DNA of 10,301 nt from an uncultured Actinomycetes bacterium (lineage in GTDB: Bacteria; Actinomycetota; Thermoleophilia; Solirubrobacterales; 70-9), in NCBI GenBank assembly GCA_946482365.1, contig CAMLQY010000047.1, positions 1-10,301 on the forward strand. The letters run 5' to 3'. A model generated the notes under the pieces. The model made no database searches. It was not told the origin of the DNA and saw only the letters and a list, made by a program, of their open reading frames with translations. Of this stretch, positions 1 to 7,589 are shown piece by piece; within the stretch, counting starts at the first letter, position 1, and each line of letters begins with the position of its first letter. The position numbers and the translations under genes are program-made.

Positions 1-636
1 CTTGCCGCGTCCCCGCGGCGCGCGGGCTCTGGGCCGGCCCCCAACCCCCCCCCCCCCGCTTCCCAGGGATTCGATCGTCTTGCGGTTTGACTCCTCCACG
101 GGACTCGGCTTCTCCGGCCATGGGGTCAGGACCACAGCCGCGACCTCGAGGCCGGCGGCGCGTGCCGCCTCGATTGTCAGCAGCGTGTGGTTGATCGTGC
201 CGAGCCCGGGGGGAGCGCTGATTACGAGCGGCAGTCCCAGGTCGGCGGCGAGGTCGCGGACGAGGTAGTCGTCGCGCAGCGGCACGAGCAGGCCGCCGAC
301 TCCCTCGCAGACGATCGCGTCGGCACCCTCGGCCGCTGTGCGCGCGGCGTCGACGAGGCGCCCGGGATCGATCTCCTCGCCGGCGAGCGCCGCGGCGAGG
401 TGCGGCGAGGCCGGCGGCCCGTAGCGGTAGGGCGCAATCTCCGCGTCGGCCTGGCTCGACCCGGCGGCCCGTCGCAGCAGCGCGTGGTCCGGCTCTCCGT
501 CTTCGTCGAGGCCGGTGACGGCGGGCTTGAAGACGGCGACCGTCTTGCCTTCGGTCGCGAGCGTGCGGGCGATGACGGCGGCCACCACGGTCTTGCCGAC
601 CTCGGTGCTCGTGCCTGTGACGAACACGCCCCGCAA
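1..636 (-). CDS. bioD: Dethiobiotin synthetase BioD (partial, runs off left edge)
   Basis: BioD is the cytoplasmic enzyme that closes the ureido ring of dethiobiotin from 7,8-diaminopelargonate, CO2 and ATP, the penultimate step of biotin synthesis. Translating the minus strand from a TTG at 636 gives 212 open codons to the window edge. Seen: the P-loop GTSTEVGKT at residues 8-16, FKP with Lys37 at the usual active-site position, EGVGGLLVPL at about 111-120, and GLGTINHTLL at about 144-153, all typical of BioD. The start lies 3 nt after the bioF stop, with no clear Shine-Dalgarno, so translation is probably coupled to bioF; a GTG at 627 is an alternative start. BioD similarity stops near residue 192, where a 13-C run (45-57 on the plus strand) begins, and the residues after it (Gly-, Arg- and Pro-rich) do not look like a BioD C-terminus. 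The end is therefore partial or corrupted. Identity of the main part is secure. Confidence 0.93.
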   Translation of the reverse strand, partial: MRGVFVTGTSTEVGKTVVAAVIARTLATEGKTVAVFKPAVTGLDEDGEPDHALLRRAAGSSQADAEIAPYRYGPPASPHLAAALAGEEIDPGRLVDAARTAAEGADAIVCEGVGGLLVPLRDDYLVRDLAADLGLPLVISAPPGLGTINHTLLTIEAARAAGLEVAAVVLTPWPEKPSPVEESNRKTIESLGSGGGGVGGRPRARAPRGRGK

Positions 637-639
637 GGC

Positions 640-1823
<1,184 letters not shown>

Positions 1824-1827
<4 letters not shown>

Positions 1828-2963
1828 GCAGCCGAGGGGGTGTTCGAAGCCGGGTACGGCGGCGGCTTCTTGACCTTCTTGACCACCCGCAGCTGGGTCG
1901 AGGGGTCCCAGAAGTTGGCCTCGTCCTGGTGGTCGATCAGCTCGTCGATCGGCGTCGCCGGCGTCTCGCCGTCGAGCCAGCCGTCGCGGTTGTCGGGGCG
2001 CGGGTTGGCGCCGTTGTCGGGCTGGCGCGCCACGTTGAGGCCGAGCTCCTCGAACATCGCCCGGTCGTCCTCGGGCTCGGCGCCGAGGGTGGTGAGGAAG
2101 TTCCCCATCATCACCCCGTTCAGGCCGGCCCTGACCGCGAGCGGCTGCAGGTCGCCGAGGTTCTCCACCCGGCCGCCGCAGAGGCGGAAGAGCGCGCCGG
2201 GGATGATCAGGCGGAAGATCGCCACCCACTTGACCACCTCCCAGGCGTCCATCAGCGGACGGTCGCCGAACTTGGTGCCCTCGCGCGGGTTGAGCAGGTT
2301 GATCGGCACCGAGGTCGGCTCGAGCTCGGCGAGCTCGAAGGCCATCTCGACCCGCTGGCGGGGCGACTCGCCGAGGTTGAGGATGCCGCCTACGCAGGTC
2401 TCGAGCCCCGCCTCCTTGACCGCCTCGATCGTCCGCAGCCTGCCCTCGTAGCGGACCGTCGTCGAGACCTCGGGGTAGTAGGAGCGCGAGGACTCGACGT
2501 TGTGGTGGACGCGCTGGATGCCCGCCTCGCGCAGCTTCGTCGCCCGCTCGGCCGACATGTGGCCGATCGAGGCGCAGCGCTTGAGGTTGGTCTGCTCGGC
2601 GACCAGCCTGGCGCCGGCGAGGATCTTCTCGAAGTCTCGCTTGGAGAGGCCCTGGCCCTGGGTGACCATGCAGAAGCGGTGTGCGCCCGCCGCCTCGGCC
2701 GCCCGCGCGTGCTCGAGGATCTGCTCGGGCTCCATCATCGCGTGCATCGGCGTGTCCGCCTCCGCGTAGCGTGACTGGGCGCAGAATCCGCAGTCCTCCG
2801 CACAGCCGCCCGACTTCGCGTTGACGAGGGAGCACATGTCGGTCGAGTCGCCGAAGTTCTCGCGGCGCACCTGCCAGGCGCGCTCGACCACCTCGCCGAT
2901 CTCCTCGTGGTCGGTCAGCTCGCCGAGCGCCAGCGCTTCGTCGAATGAGATCAGGGAGGCCAT
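1824..2963 (-). CDS. bioB: Biotin synthase BioB (radical SAM) with long C-terminal tail
   Basis: BioB inserts sulfur into dethiobiotin to make biotin, using S-adenosylmethionine, a radical-SAM 4Fe-4S cluster and an auxiliary 2Fe-2S cluster. The protein is 379 aa. Seen: the CAEDCGFC motif with Cys54, Cys58 and Cys61; Cys98, Cys130, Cys190 and Arg260 at places matching the auxiliary-cluster ligands of E. coli BioB (recalled as Cys97, Cys128, Cys188, Arg260); HNVESS at about 154-159; and FRLCGGRVENL at 259-269. Conserved BioB sequence ends near residue 313, and about 66 more residues follow, rich in Asp, Asn and Pro and ending in a Lys/Pro-rich basic patch. Typical family members are about 320-350 aa, so this tail is unusual. 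It is the first gene of the operon. No Shine-Dalgarno is visible before the ATG; a TAGCCT hexamer 9 nt upstream suggests a leaderless or nearly leaderless message. Confidence 0.96.
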
Positions 2964-2972
2964 TCGAGCGCA

Positions 2973-2978
2973 AGGCTA
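2973..2978 (-). promoter_or_regulatory. Candidate -10 element of the bioBFD promoter
   Basis: On the minus strand a TAGCCT hexamer (TANNNT type) lies 9 nt before the bioB ATG. A weak -35 match, GGGACA at 3002-2997, sits 18 nt further upstream. The start of transcription would fall within about 3 nt of the ATG, and no Shine-Dalgarno is present, so the message would be leaderless or nearly so. This is a motif match by eye only. Confidence 0.35.
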
Positions 2979-3012
2979 GGCACCGCCCCGGACGCCTGTC
3001 CCCGGGGCGTGT

Positions 3013-3047
3013 CTGAGCTAAGGGGGTCATAGGACCCCTAAGCTCAG
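3013..3047. promoter_or_regulatory. 35-bp imperfect palindrome between bioB and the GH3 gene
   Basis: The left arm begins CTGAGCT and the right arm ends AGCTCAG: 7 paired bases, one A/A mismatch, then 5 more pairs (AGGGG with CCCCT), with a spacer of about 9 nt. It lies in the 88-bp divergent region, about 50 bp upstream of the bioB ATG and only 4 bp before the GTG of the GH3 gene. Its right arm contains a TAAGCT hexamer that could be the -10 of the GH3 promoter. A repressor dimer site is a reasonable reading, and a biotin-responsive regulator would be natural given bioB, but the sequence does not match the BirA or BioQ operators I remember. A transcribed hairpin is less likely this close to two start codons. 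Confidence 0.5.
3039..3044 (+). promoter_or_regulatory. Candidate -10 element of the GH3 gene
   Basis: TAAGCT fits TANNNT and is followed by 7 nt and then the GTG start at 3052, the spacing expected for a leaderless message. It lies inside the right arm of the 35-bp palindrome, so a protein bound there would block transcription. No convincing -35 is visible. Confidence 0.3.
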
Positions 3048-3051
3048 GCAC

Positions 3052-4185
3052 GTGGCGGTGGGGACGATCAGGCGCAGGCGGGTCGCTGTCGGCGCCGTTT
3101 GCGGACTCGCGGTCGCGGCGTTCGCCTTCGGGGTGACGCTCGGCGACGGCTCGGGCCCTGGGCCCAGCGCGGCGTCCCGGTTGTCCCTCTCCGAGCTTGC
3201 CGGCCAGCGCCTCCTCGCCGGCTTTGGGGGGACCGAGGCGCCACCAGGGTTGAAGCGGATGATTCGCGCGGGTGAGCTGGCCGGCGTGATCCTCTTCGCC
3301 GAGAACCTGCCGACCCGCAGCGCCGGCCGACGCCTAGTTCGCAGCCTGCAGGCGATCCCCCGGCCTGCGGGCTTGCGCGACCCGCTGCTCGTCATGGCCG
3401 ACCAGGAGGGAGGGCTGGTGAAGCGGCTCGGCGGCCCGCCCGCCGCCTCGGCGACGGAGATGGGCGCCCGCGGTGTCGCCTTCAGCCGTCGGCAGGGACG
3501 CGCAACCGCGGCCAACCTTCGCGGCGTGGGCATCGGCGTCGACCTGGCGCCGGTGCTCGACGTCGCCCGTCCGGGCGGCACGATCGCAGCCACGAACCGC
3601 GCTTTCGGCTCGACGCCGGCCGAGGTCGCGGCCTCCGGGGTCGCCTTTGCCGAGGGGCTCCAGCGCGGCGGCGTCGCCGCCACGGCCAAGCACTTCCCGG
3701 GCCTTGGCGCCGCCCGCCGGAACACGGACTTCGCGGTCGAACGGATCGAGCTCCCCAAGGCGACGCTGCGGCGAGTCGACGAGGTCCCGTTCCGCAGCTT
3801 CGTCGAGGCGGGAGGGGAGATGGTGATGCTGAGCACGGCTATCTACCCCGCCTTCTCGCCCAGGCCGGCGGCTTTCGCCCGGCCGATCGCGACCGGTGAG
3901 CTTCGTTCGCGCCTCGGCTTCCGGGGCGTCTCGATGACCGACGCGATGGAAGCCGTCGCGGTCCGCGACTTCGGCGGCGCCGCCAGGGCCGGCACCGCGG
4001 CGGTGCGGGCCGGCACCGACCTCCTCCTCTTCACCGACTTCCACGCGGCCGCCCGTGCCCGCCGCGCCCTGCAGCGAGGGCTGCGTTCAGGCGCGCTCGA
4101 CCGTGCTGCCTTCGAGGCGTCGGTCGGCCGTGTCCTGAGGTTGCGTCACGGGCTGGTCCCCACGGGCGCCGGACGGGTTAGCTAG
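3052..4185 (+). CDS. Exported glycoside hydrolase family 3 (NagZ-like) protein with altered acid/base residues
   Basis: GH3 N-acetylhexosaminidases of the NagZ type remove beta-linked GlcNAc, usually from peptidoglycan fragments. This 377-aa protein starts with a basic run (TIRRRR) and a hydrophobic segment at about 11-30, so it is probably exported or membrane-anchored; a (beta/alpha)8 domain follows from about 45. Seen: MADQEGG at 115-121 (substrate-binding Asp), the conserved KHFPGLG at 213-219, and MTDAM with the likely nucleophile Asp297. In E. coli NagZ the segment after KHFPG carries an Asp-Ser-His acid/base pair (recalled as Asp174/His176); aligned residue by residue, this protein has Asn224-Thr225-Asp226. 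The usual histidine is therefore missing. GTG 3052 was chosen because it keeps the basic N-region and has a -10-like hexamer 7 nt upstream; GTG 3058 is an alternative. The fold is certain; activity and substrate are not. Confidence 0.88.
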   Translation: MAVGTIRRRRVAVGAVCGLAVAAFAFGVTLGDGSGPGPSAASRLSLSELAGQRLLAGFGGTEAPPGLKRMIRAGELAGVILFAENLPTRSAGRRLVRSLQAIPRPAGLRDPLLVMADQEGGLVKRLGGPPAASATEMGARGVAFSRRQGRATAANLRGVGIGVDLAPVLDVARPGGTIAATNRAFGSTPAEVAASGVAFAEGLQRGGVAATAKHFPGLGAARRNTDFAVERIELPKATLRRVDEVPFRSFVEAGGEMVMLSTAIYPAFSPRPAAFARPIATGELRSRLGFRGVSMTDAMEAVAVRDFGGAARAGTAAVRAGTDLLLFTDFHAAARARRALQRGLRSGALDRAAFEASVGRVLRLRHGLVPTGAGRVS

Positions 4186-4685
4186 GCGCGTTGAGCGGGG
4201 GCGTCGTAGCGCTCGCCGAGGGCGGCGGCAACTGCGCGGGCGAACTCCTCTCCCTCGTCCAGTTTTTCTCCGGCCTCGTCGGACCGCGCGGTCACGACGC
4301 CGGGAATCAGAACCCGCGCGCCGTCAGGGAATTTGAAGTCCCAGTTCGTGTCGTGGCGGATGAATTGGCCAGCGACTTCCGGCCCGTTCCAGGTGAGCTC
4401 AATGACTGCGCCTCCGTCCACCAGCCGCCGGCTCACAGCCGACACGTTGGCCGGCTCGCCCCTCTCCCAGCTCGCGTGGATCTCCACCAGTCGGTCGCCC
4501 GCCAGGAGTAGCGCAGTCGATTCTGCGTCCTCGCTCTCGAAGTAGACCCAGTCGTCCGGCTGGGGGAGGACGGCCAGCGCGCGGCGAATCGTAGCCACAG
4601 CGGTCCGCGCGTCGTGCGTGTCGGTCCTGAGCCCCAAGGTGTTAGCGAAGCAGTCGGCCAGCGTCCACGAATTCTCCTGATCCAT
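4182..4685 (-). CDS. Hypothetical protein, 167 aa, soluble
   Basis: I do not recognise a family. The protein is 167 aa and acidic, without a signal peptide or membrane segment, and has a single Cys near residue 12. Patches such as DDWVYFESEDAES and HDTNWDFKFPDG give it the mix of aromatic and charged residues expected of a real folded alpha/beta protein, not of a GC-rich shadow frame. It is convergent with the GH3 gene, and the four bases CTAG at 4182-4185 hold the TAG stops of both. A TATCCT hexamer 6 nt before the ATG suggests a leaderless start. It lies in a lower-GC stretch (the 60 bases at 4321-4380 are 57% GC by count), which may mean later acquisition. The membrane protein upstream on the same strand is 73 bp away. 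Confidence 0.72.
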   Translation of the reverse strand: MDQENSWTLADCFANTLGLRTDTHDARTAVATIRRALAVLPQPDDWVYFESEDAESTALLLAGDRLVEIHASWERGEPANVSAVSRRLVDGGAVIELTWNGPEVAGQFIRHDTNWDFKFPDGARVLIPGVVTARSDEAGEKLDEGEEFARAVAAALGERYDAPAQRA

Positions 4686-4691
4686 CAGCCG

Positions 4692-4697
4692 AGGATA
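4692..4697 (-). promoter_or_regulatory. Candidate -10 element before the 167-aa gene
   Basis: Minus-strand TATCCT is followed by 6 nt and then the ATG at 4685. This is the classic arrangement of a leaderless actinobacterial gene, with transcription starting at or next to the A of ATG. No clear -35 is present and no Shine-Dalgarno competes. Confidence 0.45.
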
Positions 4698-4758
4698 GGG
4701 CAGCGACCGGAGGCTCAGGCCGCGCCAAGGTAGGCGGACCAGCTGCCCGCATCGACGC

Positions 4759-5235
4759 TCAGGAGCCGATGCGCCGCCGCAGCCGTTTCCGCAACTTCGA
4801 GTTGGGGGAGGTGAGATACACGCTGCCGCTGGCGGCGACGTAGGCGTACAGCGCCCCGTCCCTGTCGCCCAGGTCTTCAGCGACGGCTTCCAACTCCCCG
4901 AACCCCCTGACGGTCTGGCCGTCTTGCAAAAGCGTTGGCTTCCCGCCGTGGATCGGCAGCGAGATGCGGAAGGGGTCGTCCACGTTCAGCCACTCGGGCG
5001 AGCGGCGCCGCCAGGTCCGCTTCGGGAGGACGACCACTCCGACGTCATCGATCTCGACCGTCCTGCGGCGAGCCGTGACGATGATGGAAAGGCCCTCGTA
5101 CGGCGGTGACTCCTGCACCCACCCCCACTCGGCAACTATCCGAGGGCGACGCGCCAAACCGGAGACGTTCACTGCGAGGGCTATCAGCGCGATCAATATC
5201 GAGACGATGGAAATCGTGGTGGCCACGGGGGCCAT
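4759..5235 (-). CDS. Hypothetical membrane-anchored protein, 158 aa
   Basis: I do not recognise a family. Residues about 5-27 form one hydrophobic segment (ISIVSILIALIALAVNVSGLA) followed by RRP, so the protein is probably anchored by a single N-terminal helix. The rest (about 32-158) is rich in short beta-strand-like stretches such as LSIIVTARRRTVEIDDVGVVVLP and ALYAYVAASGSVYLTS, and it ends in a strongly basic tail (LRKRLRRRIGS). Small phage- or island-type proteins often have a helix followed by a beta domain, but no known motif was found. It shares the minus strand and the lower GC of the 167-aa gene 73 bp downstream (the 60 bases at 5161-5220 are 53% GC by count). The ATG at 5235 has no visible Shine-Dalgarno. 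Confidence 0.68.
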   Translation of the reverse strand: MAPVATTISIVSILIALIALAVNVSGLARRPRIVAEWGWVQESPPYEGLSIIVTARRRTVEIDDVGVVVLPKRTWRRRSPEWLNVDDPFRISLPIHGGKPTLLQDGQTVRGFGELEAVAEDLGDRDGALYAYVAASGSVYLTSPNSKLRKRLRRRIGS

Positions 5236-5434
5236 CGTAGGTGGACGGCGGCTGGCCGGAGGGGGAGAGGCGAGAATGCGCGACCACCTCCTGCTCCTGC
5301 GGCGATGACCTGGCGCTGGGAGTACCTGATGTTGTCGGGCCCCAGCGGGGGATCGCCACCGGCTGGTCGCCGCCGACTGCGGGCAGGCCCGGCGCGCGGC
5401 CCAGGCGCTTTGTGCTCTGGGCTAGCTGTCCCCT
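5236..5434. other. Intergenic gap of 199 bp with no clear content
   Basis: This gap follows the stop of the diguanylate cyclase gene and precedes the 158-aa gene, both on the minus strand. Open frames on either strand here are rich in Arg, Pro and Gly and look like shadows. I see no convincing T-tailed terminator; the best structure is a weak GGCC-flanked GC-rich element near 5388-5403. A promoter for the 158-aa gene must lie here but was not recognised. Confidence 0.5.
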
Positions 5435-6973
5435 CTAGGCCGGCTCCGGAGCCCCGAGGCTCTCCTCGCCGGCGGCGTCTTCGCCGAAGTCGAGGGTGCA
5501 CACCGTGTCCCTGCCCGAGCCCTTGGCCGCGTACATCGCCGCGTCGGCCTTGGCAAGCACGGCTTCGAAGGTGGCCGTCGTGTGCGGGCCGAAGGGGGCG
5601 ATGCCGATGCTGGCGGTGATCCTCGGGACCACGTCGTCTCCAGTCGTGGAGCGCTCGCGGATCGCCGTCGCGATCTCGGCGGCGATCGATTGCGCCTTCT
5701 CGAGGTCGCAGCGCGGCAGGACGACGGCGAACTCGTCGCCGCCGAGGCGCGCCAGCACGTCGGTCTCGCGGGTGCGCCCTCGCAGGACCCCCGCGATCTC
5801 CTCGATCACCCGGTCGCCGGCGGGGTGGCCGAGGGTGTCGTTCACCTGCTTGAAGTGATCGAGGTCGATCATCAGCAGCGCCCCGGGGATTTTGTAGCGG
5901 CGGCTGCGCGCCAGCTCGGCCCGCAGGTCCTCCTCGAAGCGCCGCCGGTTCTTCAGCCCCGTGAGCGAGTCCTGGCCGGCGTGACGCTTCAGCTCCCGCA
6001 TCCGCTCGTTGCGGCTCCAGATCAGGACCAGGGCTCCGAGCAGCGCTGCCAGCGAGAGTCCGAACACGGCAATCAGCAGCGGCAGGGCGACGCCGGGACG
6101 ATCGGGGTCGTTGAGGACGAGCAGCCAGGTCCGGTCGGCGATCCGGATCGGAGCCGCGGCGGATTCCTCGCGGGGAAGCGGCCGCCCGGAGACGACCCGG
6201 CCGCCTTCCACGAGTGAGACGTCGACGTCCCCGGGCAGGGTGTCGCCGGCCGCACCCGAGAGGTCGGCGACGCGGAAGCCGCCCCCGGCAAAGCCGATCA
6301 GCGCGGCGCGGCGCTGGGCGACCGTCCGGATCGGGGCGCCGTCGCGGAAGACCGGGTGGAAGACGTTGATCCCGGTGCCGCCGACGGGCAGCCGCATCAC
6401 CCGCGTGGCCGCCGGTTTGCCGATGTCGCGAGCCCGGTACAGGTAGCGACCCCGGAACCGGTCTGTCGCGACGTCGTAGCCGAGAGGCAGATGCACGGTC
6501 AGGCCGGCCGCGGCGGCAAACGCGACCGGGTAGTGGCGTGGGCGCTCGCCGGCTCGCCGCATCTGCCCGAGGGTGCCGCGCTCGACGATCTGAAAGCCAT
6601 GCTCGCGCTCGAAGCGCTGCCTTTCGCCGCGCGCCACCGAGTCGATGAAAGCGGTGGCGCTCAGGGCGCCGGAGTCGAGTAGCGAGTCCGCGATGGCGTC
6701 GAACTCGCGCCCATTGAGGTCGCGCTCGACCTTGTAGAAAGCGGCCGCGCTCGCGAGCTGCCCGACAGAGCGCGTGGCCAGCGCTTCGGCTTGATGTGCC
6801 GCACGGACGGCCTCGCTGCGCTGGTTGGTCTCGAAGCTGTCTCGTTCCCTGTCGCGGACGACGAGCGCCAGGACGAGCGAGCCGATTGCGATCGAGATGG
6901 CGAGGGCGATGCTCAGCGCCGGGCGCGGGCGCACGGGGCTTTTGCCGGTGCCGACCTCAGTCGACGGGCGCAT
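5435..6973 (-). CDS. CHASE-domain diguanylate cyclase (GGDEF)
   Basis: The protein makes the second messenger c-di-GMP from two GTP at the inner face of the membrane. Numbered from the ATG at 6973 (512 aa): transmembrane helix at about 19-39; an extracytoplasmic CHASE sensor domain at about 75-225, recognised by ATAFIDSVARGERQRFE and the later YPVAFAAA and GYDVATDRFRGRYL segments; a second helix at about 296-320; and a GGDEF domain from about 330 to 490, with DSLTGLKNRRRF at its start, a canonical GGDEF at 411-415 and an RETD inhibitory site five residues before it. The cyclase should therefore be active and product-inhibited. There is no EAL domain. The start overlaps the glycosylase stop by 17 bp; GGGAG lies 10 nt before this ATG, and a TTG at 6979 is the alternative. 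It is the last gene of the operon. The ligand of the CHASE domain cannot be told from sequence. Confidence 0.93.
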   Translation of the reverse strand: MRPSTEVGTGKSPVRPRPALSIALAISIAIGSLVLALVVRDRERDSFETNQRSEAVRAAHQAEALATRSVGQLASAAAFYKVERDLNGREFDAIADSLLDSGALSATAFIDSVARGERQRFEREHGFQIVERGTLGQMRRAGERPRHYPVAFAAAAGLTVHLPLGYDVATDRFRGRYLYRARDIGKPAATRVMRLPVGGTGINVFHPVFRDGAPIRTVAQRRAALIGFAGGGFRVADLSGAAGDTLPGDVDVSLVEGGRVVSGRPLPREESAAAPIRIADRTWLLVLNDPDRPGVALPLLIAVFGLSLAALLGALVLIWSRNERMRELKRHAGQDSLTGLKNRRRFEEDLRAELARSRRYKIPGALLMIDLDHFKQVNDTLGHPAGDRVIEEIAGVLRGRTRETDVLARLGGDEFAVVLPRCDLEKAQSIAAEIATAIRERSTTGDDVVPRITASIGIAPFGPHTTATFEAVLAKADAAMYAAKGSGRDTVCTLDFGEDAAGEESLGAPEPA

Positions 6974-7589
6974 TCGCAAGCGACTCCCAGAGGTAGAGCG
7001 AGGCGAGGCTGCGGTGAGGGCGCCAGGGCTCGCCGATCTCCAGCACCTGAGCCGGCGCCGGCATCTCCTCGAGCTCGTACTCGACCTGCACCGCCTTGCG
7101 GATGCCGAGGTCGCCGCCGGAGAGCACGTCGGGCCGTTCGAGGTGGAAGATCAGGAACATCTCCGCGGTCCAGACGCCGAGCCCGCGCACCGCGACGATC
7201 TCGGCGATCACCTCTTCGTCGGAGAGCTCCCCGAGCCGGTCGAGCTCCAGCTCGCCGGAGATCACGTGCGAGGCGAGGTCGCGGACGTACTCGACCTTGC
7301 GACCGGAGAGGCCGGCGGCGCGCAGGCCGGACTCCTCGGCTTCGAGCAGCTGCTCGGGTGCGGGCGTGCGGCCGTCGAAGAGCTCGAGGACGCGGCCGTA
7401 GATCGTCCGCGCCGCCTTGGTCGAGAGCTGCTGCCCGACGATCGCCCGCAGCAGGGCGCCGTAGGCGTCGGCGGGGCGCTCCTCGCTGCGCCTCTTCAGG
7501 CGCGTCTCCAGGTCGATCCCCCCGACCCGCTCGATCAGCGCCGCCATCGTCGGGTCCGAGGCGGCGAGCTGCTCGCGGGCGGAGCTCAT
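6957..7589 (-). CDS. AlkA-type DNA-3-methyladenine glycosylase (HhH-GPD superfamily)
   Basis: This is a base-excision repair enzyme that would cut the glycosidic bond of alkylated purines such as 3-methyladenine. The protein is 210 aa. Seen: ALLRAIVGQQLSTKAA at about 46-61, the standard opening of the HhH-GPD core; the helix-hairpin-helix VRGLGVWTAEMFL at about 134-146; and the catalytic aspartate, most likely Asp160 in SGGDLGIRKAV. There is no four-Cys iron-sulfur cluster loop at the C-terminus, which argues against Nth or MutY. The length matches the short Mag1/AlkA-like type without the N-terminal TBP-like domain of E. coli AlkA. The ATG at 7589 overlaps the upstream stop as ATGA and has a GGAAGGGG Shine-Dalgarno; a GTG at 7601 is possible but less likely. 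It sits between a crotonase-fold enzyme and a diguanylate cyclase, so the operon appears to be of mixed function. Confidence 0.9.
   Translation of the reverse strand: MSSAREQLAASDPTMAALIERVGGIDLETRLKRRSEERPADAYGALLRAIVGQQLSTKAARTIYGRVLELFDGRTPAPEQLLEAEESGLRAAGLSGRKVEYVRDLASHVISGELELDRLGELSDEEVIAEIVAVRGLGVWTAEMFLIFHLERPDVLSGGDLGIRKAVQVEYELEEMPAPAQVLEIGEPWRPHRSLASLYLWESLANAPVD

Noticed and set aside
5442..5453. 12-bp perfect palindrome GGCTCCGGAGCC
   Set aside because: It lies within the last codons of the cyclase gene, has no loop and has no T-tract after it; GC-rich coding DNA easily makes such sequences.
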